From contig NZ_BAGD01000022.1 of assembly GCF_000308635.1 (NCBI RefSeq), positions 1-64,000 of the forward strand: a DNA stretch of 64,000 nt. The letters are read 5' to 3'. This document shows positions 30,307 through 39,018 of this stretch, piece after piece. A program made the translations under genes and the position numbers. The DNA is from Nocardia otitidiscaviarum NBRC 14405 (GTDB lineage Bacteria; Actinomycetota; Actinomycetes; Mycobacteriales; Mycobacteriaceae). Each line of letters opens with the position of its first letter. The stretch's first letter is position 1. A model generated the notes under the pieces. It saw only the letters and a list, made by a program, of their open reading frames with translations, searched no databases and was not told the DNA's origin.

Positions 30307-30825
30307 ATGATCCCGCGCCGCAGGATCTATGAGTTCTCGGGCGGCATCTTGGAAACGAACGCCTACGACGACGGCCCGGACGACGGCACGGGCGTCTATC
30401 TGGAGTACTACGGGCGCACCCCGGACAGCGACCAAGCAAACGACTACGAACAGTCAGGTGCTGAAATGCATTACAAGCCAACATGTCTCGGGTACGTCCG
30501 AACGGACGTGTCCGGAATGGCGCTGCTCTGGGATCAGAGCCGAATTCGCCGCCTGGCCGACCGTCTCGGCTACGACTTCGCGGACATGGTGATCTACGAC
30601 CCCAAGTTCGGCCGTCCACCACTCGCCAGGCTCAAGGCGCAAGCAACTCGCTTGGACGCGGAGGCGGTGATAGTCCCGAGTCCGGACCACTTCGAGGGCG
30701 CACAGATACCGGGTGTGCTGGTCAAGCAACTCGACGTGATCACCGTGGATCCGGAAGAGACCTACGCGCGGCGCGCGATGCCACCGCTGCATGACTTGCC
30801 GCCCGCCAGGGCCGACGAAGCCTAG
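30307..30825 (+). CDS. resolvase-like fold protein lacking the catalytic serine
   Basis: A 172-residue protein of unknown function. The region from LGYVRTDVSG onward resembles the N-terminal fold of serine recombinases: strand YVR, then RIRRLADRLGYDFADMVIYD, RPPLARLKAQATRL and DAEAVIVPSPDHF in the usual order. The catalytic Ser expected in YVRVS is Asp here (YVRTD), and no DNA-binding domain follows, so recombination is unlikely. The first 45 residues are acidic and unrelated. The ATG has GAGGGG upstream and follows a 53-residue ORF by 1 nt. It lies inside the tRNA-Ser island. Confidence 0.6.
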   Translation: MIPRRRIYEFSGGILETNAYDDGPDDGTGVYLEYYGRTPDSDQANDYEQSGAEMHYKPTCLGYVRTDVSGMALLWDQSRIRRLADRLGYDFADMVIYDPKFGRPPLARLKAQATRLDAEAVIVPSPDHFEGAQIPGVLVKQLDVITVDPEETYARRAMPPLHDLPPARADEA

Positions 30826-31338
30826 CCGCCGAAGCCACTCCGAAGCTCGGGCAACCTGGGGAGGAGGTCGTTGGATGCCTGCACCTTGATCAGCGGATGC
30901 TGAACCTTCTGCACTTCACACCGACACCCCCGGCTCCTTGCAACCGTGCCGGGGGTACCTGCTGTCGCGACAGCCGCGCGACAGCAGTCGCGCCACCCTT
31001 GGCGACTTAGAACGTGCTGGTCACGGTCAGTTGCGCCAATCGCGCCAGGTGACGGGACCAACACCCGACCGATGGCGCTGCCCACCATTCGCGCCGCTTG
31101 GACGGGTAGCCCCCACACGTGGCGCGACTGGCGTAATTGGCTCTCACCTGCGGGATTGCATGGCGCGACTGCTGGCGCGACTCGTGCCGACCTATCGCGA
31201 CTGGACCCCTTCGCCATGCAACACCGCTGAGGTATCCGGGTGTATCTACGTGCACCTTGCCCGCCTCCCGCGCGCTATCCACACTGCTCACAGGCAATTC
31301 GGTGTAGCTCGATGTATTTCGGTGCCGGTACCCCCGGA
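30826..31338. other. non-coding stretch in the island
   Basis: No convincing gene is seen. Repeated GCGCGAC/TCGCGCCA words (for example around 30965-31070 and 31120-31200) give local direct repeats. The stretch is probably decayed mobile DNA. Confidence 0.4.
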
Positions 31339-31339
31339 A

Positions 31340-31363
31340 GAGTTCAATCCCTATCGTCCGCCA
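31340..31363 (+). other. probable decayed attR (copy of tRNA-Ser 3' end)
   Basis: Nearly the same sequence as the tRNA-Ser(GGA) 3' end with two single-base deletions and two substitutions, including a retained CCGCCA end. A terminator-like hairpin follows 2 nt later, as would be expected for the original tRNA downstream region. This marks the right end of a 3.5-kb island. Confidence 0.55.
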
Positions 31364-31364
31364 C

Positions 31365-31412
31365 GACGGCCCAGGTCGGAGACGGTCTTCTTCGCAACCG
31401 ACCTGGGCCGTC
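31365..31412. terminator. 15-bp hairpin after the decayed attR
   Basis: GACGGCCCAGGTCGG and CCGACCTGGGCCGTC pair perfectly with an 18-nt loop. It may be the ancestral terminator of tRNA-Ser, displaced by the island. Confidence 0.6.
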
Positions 31413-31538
31413 AACAACAGCGGTCAACAGAACGGACATCTGAGGAGATGTCGTCGCACCTGTCCGACCGACTGCATTGGGGTTCTCCTCCATGTCCAGC
31501 ATCCCCACCCGCGTCACGGCGAACCGGCCGCGCCAATC

Positions 31539-31710
31539 CAGACCCTCACGCAGGCGGCCAACGACTACATCGACGGCCTCACCGGCGTCGAGCTGGGCAC
31601 CCGGACGCGTTTATCGCGCTCCTACCACTGCGCGGCCGCGACAAGGACGAATGGCTGTTCGCCAACGATCATGGCGGGCCCCTGCACATCACCACGTGCT
31701 ACAAGCAGGT
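31539..31710 (+). pseudogene. internally deleted tyrosine integrase relic
   Basis: In one frame the DNA encodes TLTQAANDYIDGLTGVELG, typical of an integrase core-binding domain. In another frame it continues DAFIALLPLRGRDKDEWLF and NDHGGPLHITTCYKQ, typical of the middle of the catalytic domain. The two parts are joined by a frameshift and large deletion, and the C-terminal catalytic residues are absent. It lies just outside the decayed attR. Confidence 0.45.
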
Positions 31711-31869
31711 AGGGGATCAATACCCTGCTCCGGTCAGGTCCGATGCCCGGCGAGGTGGTGCGCGAAGGTCAGGATGTGGCATTGCGTGGCGGTACTACGC
31801 GTGCAGGGGCTGATGTTATTCAGCGTTCACATGGAGAAATCTTGCTAACACCTTGTCATTGCCATGAAA

Positions 31870-31912
31870 GTGACCGAGTATTCACAAAACGTGGTAAAAC
31901 TCACTCGGTTAC
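31870..31912. promoter_or_regulatory. inverted repeat in the GMC oxidoreductase promoter
   Basis: GTGACCGAGT and ACTCGGTTAC form 10-bp arms with one mismatch, 23 nt apart, ending 16 nt before the start codon at 31929. It may be an operator; no adjacent regulator gene is seen. Confidence 0.45.
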
Positions 31913-31928
31913 GAAGGGTGGATTCGTC

Positions 31929-33884
31929 ATGGAACCAACGGCCCGACAGCGCGCGGCGCTGGGCATGATCTGCGATACGTTCCTGCCGGGGGACGGGGTG
32001 TCCCTGCCCGCGGCGACCGAACTCGGGGCGGTCGACACGATCTTCGCCATCCTGGGCCGCAATCCGCGCGAGGCCGAGCGGAAACAACTGGCCATGCTGC
32101 TGGACCGGTGGGATTCGCGGCTGGCCGGACTGCTCACCGGCAGCGGCCCGCGCCGCTTCTCGTCGCTGTCGCAGCAGCAGCGGGAACAGGCGCTGCTGCG
32201 CCTCGGAGACTCCGGCCTCGCGCCCGCGCGGGCCGTATTCCAGGCGCTCAAACAGGCGGCGCTGCTCGCCTACAACGTCACGCCCGGCCCGACCGGAACC
32301 AATCCGCTCTGGGGGCGCATCGGCTACCCCGAGCCCACCGGCCCGCTGCAGTCGTCCCCGCGGCCCGCGCTCACCCCGCTGCGTTTCACCGAGAACACCT
32401 CGCTGAGCTGCGATGTGGTCATCGTCGGATCGGGTGCGGGTGGCGGCGTGGCGGCGGCGGTGCTCGCCGAGGCCGGTCTCGACGTGGTGCTGCTGGAACG
32501 CGGAAACTATTACGACGACCGCGATTTCGGCGCGGGCGAGCTCGACGCGCTGACGAAGCTGTACGCGCCCGGCCCGTCCGCCACCGCGGAGGGACAGCTC
32601 ACGCTGGTGGCGGGCACCTGTCTGGGCGGCGGCACCGTGGTCAACTGGAGCACCTCGCTGCCGACGCCGGACGCCATCCGGCAGGAATGGGCCGAGTTGG
32701 GCGTCCCGCAGTTCGCCGACACCGAATTCGGCGACGCGCTCGAGGTGGTGCGCAAGCGGATCGGCGTCACCGAGCAGCGCTCGCCGCTCTCGGCCCGCGA
32801 CAGCGTCCTCGAACGCGGCGCACGGGCGCTGGGCTGGGCGGTGGATCCGTTGCCGCGCAATGTCTCCGACGCCTGTGACGCCGGGGTCGAATGCGGCCGC
32901 TGCGGTTACGGCTGCCGCCTCGGGGCCAAGCAGACGGTGACCAAGACCTGGCTCGCCGACGCCGCCGCCCACGGCGCGCGCCTGGTGGTCGACGCCGACG
33001 TGCGCCGCATCGAGGTGAAAAACGGCCGCGCCGAGTCTGTTTCGGCACGCACCTCGACCGGGATGGAGATCGACGTGCGGGCGCGCGCCGTGGTGGTGGC
33101 CGCCGGTGCCATCCAGACACCGGCGCTGCTGCGCCGATCCGGCCTGCGCAACAAGAACATCGGCAGATATCTGCGGCTGCATCCCGCCGCCGCCGTCTTC
33201 GGGGTATTCGACGAGGACATCCGCCCGTGGGAGGGCGCGCTCCAGGGACGGATCAGCCGCCACCACGCCGACCTGGACGGCCGGGGCTACGGCGTCATCT
33301 ACGAGACCGGGCCGATCCATCCGGGACTGGCCACCGGCTTCATGAACTGGCGCGGCGCGGCGGGCTTCCGGGACACCATGCTCGACTTCGCCCGGTCGAA
33401 TTCGGTCGGCGTCATCACCCGCGACCGCGATCCGGGCACCGTCACCGTGGACGGCAGCGGTGAACCGATCGTGAAATATCGGCTCTCCGACTACGACGCC
33501 GCGCATCTGCACACCGGAATCGTCGGGGCCGCGTCGATTCTCGAGGCCGCCGGAGCGCGCCGGATCTTCTCGGGACATCAGGCGGGCATCGACTACGAGC
33601 CGGGGGTGCGCGGCTCCCACGACGACTTCGCCGCCGCGTGCCGCCGGGCGGGCTACGCGCCCGGGCGGTGCGCGATGGGCGCGCTGCACATCATGGGTTC
33701 GGCGCGCATGGGTGGCACCCGCGAGCTGTCGGCGGTCGATCCGGACGGTGTCACCTGGGATGTCGCCAATATCGTCGTCGCCGACGGCTCCTGCTTCCCG
33801 ACCGCGCCGGGGGTGAATCCCATGGTGACCATCGAGGCGATCGGCTACATGAACGCCACCCGTCTCGCCGCGCGATTGAGCTAG
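31929..33884 (+). CDS. GMC oxidoreductase with N-terminal gluconate-dehydrogenase-subunit-3-like domain
   Basis: A 651-residue flavoprotein. Residues 1-150 are helical and resemble the small subunit 3 of gluconate 2-dehydrogenase. Residues 160-190 form the FAD site (CDVVIVGSGAGGGVAAAVL, then LLERG). The GMC core has the Cys-rich loop VECGRCGYGCRLGAKQT seen in long-chain alcohol oxidase-like members, and the C-terminal signature HIMGSARMGG ... VNPMVTIEA. It probably oxidises an alcohol or sterol-like substrate; none can be named. The ATG has AAGGGTGG upstream and a long inverted repeat in the promoter. Confidence 0.85.
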   Translation: MEPTARQRAALGMICDTFLPGDGVSLPAATELGAVDTIFAILGRNPREAERKQLAMLLDRWDSRLAGLLTGSGPRRFSSLSQQQREQALLRLGDSGLAPARAVFQALKQAALLAYNVTPGPTGTNPLWGRIGYPEPTGPLQSSPRPALTPLRFTENTSLSCDVVIVGSGAGGGVAAAVLAEAGLDVVLLERGNYYDDRDFGAGELDALTKLYAPGPSATAEGQLTLVAGTCLGGGTVVNWSTSLPTPDAIRQEWAELGVPQFADTEFGDALEVVRKRIGVTEQRSPLSARDSVLERGARALGWAVDPLPRNVSDACDAGVECGRCGYGCRLGAKQTVTKTWLADAAAHGARLVVDADVRRIEVKNGRAESVSARTSTGMEIDVRARAVVVAAGAIQTPALLRRSGLRNKNIGRYLRLHPAAAVFGVFDEDIRPWEGALQGRISRHHADLDGRGYGVIYETGPIHPGLATGFMNWRGAAGFRDTMLDFARSNSVGVITRDRDPGTVTVDGSGEPIVKYRLSDYDAAHLHTGIVGAASILEAAGARRIFSGHQAGIDYEPGVRGSHDDFAAACRRAGYAPGRCAMGALHIMGSARMGGTRELSAVDPDGVTWDVANIVVADGSCFPTAPGVNPMVTIEAIGYMNATRLAARLS

Positions 33885-33907
33885 TCCCGCACGGCATCCG
33901 GGACCGA

Positions 33908-34282
33908 TCACAGGGCTCGGATGCCCTCCAGCAGCGTATGCAGGACGCCGGTGTCGGCGTGCCCGGTCGGCGCGGGCGGCGGCGACCGGTGCAGCAGCCG
34001 CCCGTCGTCGATGAGGTCACCGATGAGCACCTTGGTCACGGTCAGCGGCAGCCGCAGATGCGCCGACACCTCCGCCACCGACAGCGGGGTGCGGCACAGC
34101 CCGATGATGGCCGTGTACTCGGGTTCGGTGCGGCGCGACGCCGCGCCCCGGTGGATGTCGACCACCAGCGTCGTCATGTCCAGATCCGGCCGCCGGGCCC
34201 GGCCGCGACCACGGGTGACGGCGTAGAGGCGGACCAGCGGGCCCGCGTCCTCCTCGTACCAGTGCTCGCGCGCGTCGCTCAT
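33908..34282 (-). CDS. DUF742 protein of a conservon
   Basis: A 124-residue DUF742 protein, the third component of actinobacterial conservons. Visible features are LVRLYAVTRGRGR near the N-terminus, the basic RRTEPEYTAIIGLC and the winged-helix-like LSVAEVSAHLRLPLTVTKVLIGDLIDDG. It probably relays the state of the sensor kinase through the roadblock protein to a small GTPase. The start overlaps the roadblock stop (ATGA). The expected GTPase gene does not follow; a convergent oxidoreductase gene does. Confidence 0.88.
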   Translation of the reverse strand: MSDAREHWYEEDAGPLVRLYAVTRGRGRARRPDLDMTTLVVDIHRGAASRRTEPEYTAIIGLCRTPLSVAEVSAHLRLPLTVTKVLIGDLIDDGRLLHRSPPPAPTGHADTGVLHTLLEGIRAL

Positions 34283-34695
34283 GGCTGTGGCCGGTCGACC
34301 GCCGTGAACCGTGGATCCACCGCCAGATGGGTGCCGACCCGCTGCACCGTCTGATTCATCTCGTAGGCCACCAGCCCCATATCGGCGGTCTCGGCCGCCA
34401 GCAGGGCCAGGCAGGCGTTCGCACCGGCGGCGGTGATGAACAGCACCGCGTGATCGAGTTCCACCACGGTCTGACACACCCCACCGGCCTTGAAGTGGTG
34501 ACCGGCGCTGCGCGCCAGACTGTGCAGGGCCGAGGCCATGGCGCCGAAGCGGTCGGCGTCGGCGCGGTCGAGTCCCTTGGTGAAGCCGAGCAGCAGGCCG
34601 TCGGCGGACAACAGCACCGCCGATTGCGCGTCGGGCAGCCCGCTGACCAGTTCGTCGAGCAGCCAGCCGAGGTCGATTCGCTGTGAAGTGGTCAT
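34279..34695 (-). CDS. roadblock/LC7 domain protein of a conservon
   Basis: A 138-residue roadblock/LC7 protein. The domain covers residues 8-100, with DLGWLLDELVSGLPDAQSAVLLSADGLLL as its first half. In other conservons this component binds the small GTPase. It starts 21 nt after the kinase stop and overlaps the DUF742 gene. A conserved Cys in GGVCQTVVELD is present. Confidence 0.9.
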   Translation of the reverse strand: MTTSQRIDLGWLLDELVSGLPDAQSAVLLSADGLLLGFTKGLDRADADRFGAMASALHSLARSAGHHFKAGGVCQTVVELDHAVLFITAAGANACLALLAAETADMGLVAYEMNQTVQRVGTHLAVDPRFTAVDRPQP

Positions 34696-34716
34696 TGTCG
34701 CCTTCTGTGGGTAGAG

Positions 34717-37137
34717 CTATTCGTTCGGGGTGCGGGCGGTGTCGGGGTGCGCCTGCCGACCCTGGCGGGTGCCCTTGGCTATCGCGCTCATGAGATCGCG
34801 CGCCTCGTCGGCGGTGCGCTGGCGCGGCGGGGCGGGGGCAGCGGTGTCGGTGTTCGCCGCGCGGTCGGCGTTCGCCTCCGGGCCGGAGTGGCGGTGGCGG
34901 CGGGGCAGTTCCGGCCGGTCGTCCCGCGACGGCAGCGGCCGGGCAGACGATGGCGGTGCGGTGGACGGCGCGATGTCGACGGTGCCGATCAGGGTGATAG
35001 GGCTCAGCGGCGGCAGGCCCGGCCGTGACGCCCGCAGTGGCGGCATGGGTGGCATGGTGATCTCGGCCAGGCGTCGCATATCCACCGAGGTCGTCCCGAT
35101 GGGAACGATGACATCGGGAACGGCGCCGACCTCGGGAACGTCGGTGTCGACCGGCCGCGCGGCCTCCAGCACCGGGTGCGGCACCAGCACGACCGCCCGC
35201 ACCCCGCCGTAGTCGGATTCGGTCAGCCGCACCGAGATCCCGTGTCGTCCAGACAATTTCGCCACCACGAACAGCCCGAGCCGGGAATCGCCGGACAGCG
35301 TCGCCACGCTGAAGTCCGGAGCATCGGCGAGCATGGCATTGCGTTCGGCGAACTCGGCCTCCGACATGCCGAGCCCCTGGTCGATGATCTCGATCGCCAC
35401 CCCGCGGCCGACCACCACCGCCGATACCGTGACCGGTGATTCGGGTGGCGAGAAGGCGGTCGCATTGTCCATCAGCTCGGCCAGCAGGTGGATCACATCG
35501 GCCACCGCCTTGCTGGCGATTCGCACCTCGGGGATGCGCCCGGTCGAGATCCGGGTGTAGTCCAGGCTTTCGGCGACCGCACCGCGGATCAGGTCGATCA
35601 GCAGCACCGGATTGCGCCAGCGGCGGCCGGGCTGCTCACCGCCGAGAATGACCAGGTTCTCGGCATTGCGGCGCGCCCGGGTCGCGAGATGGTCGAGCTG
35701 GAACAGCAATTCGAGCTGATCGGCGTCGGTCTCCTCGCGTTCGGCCCGGTCCAGCAGGGCGAGCTGCCGGTGCACCACCACCTGGCTGCGGTGGGCGATA
35801 TTGAGGAAGACGGCATTGATACCCGTGCGGGTCTTGGCCTCCGCCACCGCGGCCGCCACCGCCGCCCCGTGGGCGCGGTTGAAGGCGTCGGCCACCTGGC
35901 CGAGTTCATCGGTGCCGAAGTCCAGCCGGGCGGCGTCCCGCTCGGCGTCCACGGCCGCGCCCGATCCAGCACGGCGGATCAGTTCGGGCATGCGCTCATC
36001 GGCCAATTCCAGGGTGTGGCGGCGCAATCGGCGCATCCGGCCGATGAATCGGTTGGCCAACAGCAGTGCCAGCAGGAAGGCGATGGTGGCGACCAGCAGC
36101 ACCGCGCCGCCGCCGAGCAGGGCATCGCGGGTGGCGTCCGTGCCGCGCTGCTTGGCGACGGCGTGGGCGTCGCGGCTCTGGTCTTCCCACAGCTGCTGGA
36201 GCGCGGAATTGACCTGCGCGGTCGCCGACTGCCAACCGGCCAGATCGAGGGGGAGCGCGGTTTTCGGTTTGGCTCCGTCGGTGACCGCGCCGCGCAGCAC
36301 GACGGCGTCCTGCATGGCTGTGACCTGCTGCCAGGCCGGACCGGCCGTGATGGCGTTGAGCTGGTCGAGCCGCTTCCCCTGCAGCACCGTGGCGGCGTAG
36401 GCCACCTGATCGCGGAATTCGCCCACCCGGCGCGAGAATTCGAGGAGCTGCGGTTCGGTCAGCTCACCTGTGGTCAGGGCCACCGAGCCCAGCGTGTCGG
36501 CCTGCGACAGCGCCTCGGCCGCGCGCAGCACGTCCACGCCGTAGCCCAGTTCGACCGCGATCTCGGCGTCCGGGGCCACCCGGGCCGCCAGCATGGAGGC
36601 GGCGATGATGGTGCCGATCACCTGGGTGAAGAAGATGAACACCTGATCGGCCGGAACCCGCAGGGCGTCGATACCGGCGCGCAGCGTGGGCACCATCTCG
36701 AAAAGCCGGTTGTAGCCCTCGATATCGGCCGCCGAGTTGTTCGGGTTGAGTTCGGTGGCGGCATCGCCCTTGGCCTCCAGCGCGACCAGCGCGGCATCGG
36801 ACTGCTGGCGCGCGGTGGCCAGTTGCGCGGCCGCGCCCTCGTCACCGGCCAGCCGCAGCAGGGACAGCCGGCGTTCCTCCTCGAAGGCCGAGATCATGAG
36901 GATGGCCGGGCCGGTGGTGCTGCTGGCCAGGTCGGCCCATTCCGTGGAGCTGCGCGCGTCGTCCACCAGATACACGGCCGCGCCGCCGCCGATGGCCAGC
37001 AGGGTGACGCTGGAGATGAGCACGATGGACAGCAGCCGGGCCCGGATGCCGATCCGCCCCCGCAGGTCACGGAGGTCGCGTGCCAGTGCATCGGACCGTG
37101 CGGCGGACGCTGTGCGCAGGTTGTGCCGAATGCCCAC
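34717..37137 (-). CDS. nitrate-sensor-domain histidine kinase-like protein of a conservon
   Basis: An 806-residue membrane protein. One helix near residue 35-57, an extracytoplasmic NIT-type helical domain (about 60-335), a second helix (about 340-362), a HAMP-like linker and a kinase-type ATPase domain (N box LAELMDNATAFSPP, G box DQGLGMS) follow. The phosphoacceptor His region (IAHRSQVVVHRQLALLD) is non-canonical, as usual for conservon kinases. The last 150 residues are Pro/Arg-rich and disordered. The GTG start has GGGAAG upstream. Two further conservon genes follow downstream. Confidence 0.88.
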   Translation of the reverse strand: MGIRHNLRTASAARSDALARDLRDLRGRIGIRARLLSIVLISSVTLLAIGGGAAVYLVDDARSSTEWADLASSTTGPAILMISAFEEERRLSLLRLAGDEGAAAQLATARQQSDAALVALEAKGDAATELNPNNSAADIEGYNRLFEMVPTLRAGIDALRVPADQVFIFFTQVIGTIIAASMLAARVAPDAEIAVELGYGVDVLRAAEALSQADTLGSVALTTGELTEPQLLEFSRRVGEFRDQVAYAATVLQGKRLDQLNAITAGPAWQQVTAMQDAVVLRGAVTDGAKPKTALPLDLAGWQSATAQVNSALQQLWEDQSRDAHAVAKQRGTDATRDALLGGGAVLLVATIAFLLALLLANRFIGRMRRLRRHTLELADERMPELIRRAGSGAAVDAERDAARLDFGTDELGQVADAFNRAHGAAVAAAVAEAKTRTGINAVFLNIAHRSQVVVHRQLALLDRAEREETDADQLELLFQLDHLATRARRNAENLVILGGEQPGRRWRNPVLLIDLIRGAVAESLDYTRISTGRIPEVRIASKAVADVIHLLAELMDNATAFSPPESPVTVSAVVVGRGVAIEIIDQGLGMSEAEFAERNAMLADAPDFSVATLSGDSRLGLFVVAKLSGRHGISVRLTESDYGGVRAVVLVPHPVLEAARPVDTDVPEVGAVPDVIVPIGTTSVDMRRLAEITMPPMPPLRASRPGLPPLSPITLIGTVDIAPSTAPPSSARPLPSRDDRPELPRRHRHSGPEANADRAANTDTAAPAPPRQRTADEARDLMSAIAKGTRQGRQAHPDTARTPNE

Positions 37138-37450
37138 GTAGATCTTCCCTGCTTCCGGATGGCGCGCCTGCCGGTATTCGATGCCCGTGTGCTCGAGATG
37201 AGCGCAAGGTCACACTTTCTCGACGAAAGAGTAACGGAAAGATGCCGACGCAACCACACGTCTCACTGACCGGTGCAGGGCGAATTTCTGGCAACTACAA
37301 CGTGATTGGCGCGGTCCCGGTCGTCGCGACGGGGGCAGCGGTCTGGCCGCCGCCGCACCGCGATGCCGTATCGCTCGCGCCCCCGCCACGGTCAGGGGGA
37401 CGGCGTTCGAAGCTGGCGGGCCGGATTCGTGGGATGTTATGTTGCTCGAC
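37138..37450. other. divergent promoter region
   Basis: No gene is seen. The stretch separates the conservon from the leader ORF. It contains a short dyad CTTTC-TCGAC-GAAAG near 37217 and, at its right end, TATGTT (37438-37443) 7 nt before the leader ORF ATG. Confidence 0.4.
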
Positions 37451-37567
37451 ATGACTGCCAGCCGCCCTCGCGCCACGCGGGTCACCTATGTGACCGTCGC
37501 GCTGGGTGTGCGGCTGCCGCGCCAGCGCGAGCTGTGTTGCTCCCGCCGTCGCGCAGTCGAGTTCTGA
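37451..37567 (+). CDS. 38-residue Cys-Cys leader peptide ORF
   Basis: A short basic peptide with two adjacent cysteine codons (RLPRQRELCCSRRR) near its end. A TATGTT hexamer 7 nt before the ATG and the absence of a ribosome site suggest a leaderless start. Short leaderless ORFs with Cys codons precede sulphur genes in actinobacteria, where cysteine supply controls ribosome stalling. Here the following gene is a ROK regulator, with the 100-nt gap holding a 6-bp hairpin (37629-37648) just before its start. Translation and attenuation are inference. Confidence 0.5.
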   Translation: MTASRPRATRVTYVTVALGVRLPRQRELCCSRRRAVEF

Positions 37568-37668
37568 TCCCGGGTCGCCATCGCCCTCGGGCATCCTCGC
37601 TGCCGCTGCCGATACGTCCTGTCGACATGTCCCGTCCGAGTGCGGGACCGCAGCAAGGAATTCGCGTC

Positions 37669-38928
37669 ATGTCCAGCCCCGCCCTCGAGCGACCGCATAC
37701 TCCGACCGTATCCACCCGCCCGGCTCCGGCCCGTCCCGCCGTGCCGCCGGAACTGCGCATCTCCGACAACCCGGCCGCCGCGGTGCTGCGGGCCGCGGCG
37801 CGCGGTCCCATCTTCCGCGACAGCGCCGCCCGGACCACGGGCGCGAGTATCGCCACCGTCAATCGTCAAGTGTCCGCACTGCTTTCGGCCGGGCTGTTGC
37901 GGGAGCGGGCCGATCTCACGGTCTCCGGCGCGGTCGGCCGCCCGCGGGTGCCCGTGGAGGTCGACACCGACTCCTTCGCGACGGTGGGGGTGCATATCGG
38001 CTGCGGTGTCACACGGATCGTCGCGGCGGATCTGTCCGGCCGGATACTGGGCGGCCTCGAGATCGCCACGCCGCAGACCGGGCAGCAGGCCGCGCTGACC
38101 ATAGTCGCGCGCAGTGCCCGAGCCTTCCTGGACCGGCTACCGCGCCGGCGGCCGCTGTGGGTCGGGGTCGCCGTATCGGGACGGGTGGACGCCGCCGCCG
38201 GCGAGGTCGACCACCCACGGCTGGGCTGGCGGTCCGCGCCGGTCGCCGCCGTCTTCAGTTCCGTACTGGACCTTCCGGTTTCGGTATCCGCGCATGTGGA
38301 GGCGATGGCCGCCGCCGAACTGCTGCTGACGCCACGCGAGACGGACAGCCGCCCCGGCAGCAGTCTCTACCTCTACGCGCGCGAAACCGTCGGTGTGGCG
38401 GTGACATTGGACGATCGGGTGCATACGCCCGCCAACGGTCCGGGCTCGATCGCGCATCTGCCCACCGGTTCGCAGGTGGAATGCCCGTGTGGCCGTCGCG
38501 GCTGCCTGGAGGTCACCGTCGGTGAGCGCGAACTGCTCGCGCGCGCCGTGCGCCACGGCATCCTGCCCAAGCCCGAGGCGCACCGCCGCCCCCGCATCAC
38601 CGACCTCCACCGGGCCGCCGACACCGATGCCGCCGCGCGCGACCTGCTCGCCGAACGAGCCGAGATACTGGGCCGAACCGCCGCGCTCATCCGCGACATG
38701 TTCAACCCGGACCGCGTCATTCTGGGCGGTCAGGCGTTCACCGGCTACCAACCCGGAATCGCCCGTGTCGCACGGACGTTCACCGAGAACACCACCCTGC
38801 CCGACGCCGACCTGCGCATCAGCCGCTTCGGCGGCCGCGTCCAGGAGAGCGCCGCCGCGGTCACCTCGCTGAGCGTCTTCTACGCCGACCCGCTGTCGGC
38901 CGTCCGCCGCGCCACTCGCGCTCGCTGA
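37669..38928 (+). CDS. ROK-family transcriptional regulator
   Basis: A 419-residue ROK protein. The N-terminal winged helix (about residues 25-85) includes RTTGASIATVNRQVSALLSAG. The sugar-kinase-like domain has the zinc/ROK motif CPCGRRGCLEV and the phosphate-binding GVAVSGRVD. It likely represses sugar or amino-sugar uptake genes, which are not in view. The ATG at 37669 has AAGGAA upstream; an ATG at 37627 is possible. The gene follows the Cys-Cys leader ORF and stands alone. Confidence 0.85.
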   Translation: MSSPALERPHTPTVSTRPAPARPAVPPELRISDNPAAAVLRAAARGPIFRDSAARTTGASIATVNRQVSALLSAGLLRERADLTVSGAVGRPRVPVEVDTDSFATVGVHIGCGVTRIVAADLSGRILGGLEIATPQTGQQAALTIVARSARAFLDRLPRRRPLWVGVAVSGRVDAAAGEVDHPRLGWRSAPVAAVFSSVLDLPVSVSAHVEAMAAAELLLTPRETDSRPGSSLYLYARETVGVAVTLDDRVHTPANGPGSIAHLPTGSQVECPCGRRGCLEVTVGERELLARAVRHGILPKPEAHRRPRITDLHRAADTDAAARDLLAERAEILGRTAALIRDMFNPDRVILGGQAFTGYQPGIARVARTFTENTTLPDADLRISRFGGRVQESAAAVTSLSVFYADPLSAVRRATRAR

Positions 38929-39018
38929 TCGCGTCGGGAGCGTCTCTGGCCCACGCCCGGGAGTATCCGGGACCGGTGCCGCCCGGGGTGTACGTCGATG
39001 TGTCCAGCCCCGCGCGAA

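Noticed and set aside
30830..31338. Possible CRISPR-like repeats from recurring GCGCGAC words
   Set aside because: Spacing is irregular, units are short and not identical, and no cas gene is present.
31743..31928. Upstream extension of the GMC oxidoreductase
   Set aside because: It crosses the promoter dyad; the ATG at 31929 has a ribosome site.
37217..37231. SOS (LexA) box from CTTTC-TCGAC-GAAAG
   Set aside because: It does not match the actinobacterial consensus TCGAAC-N4-GTTCGA.
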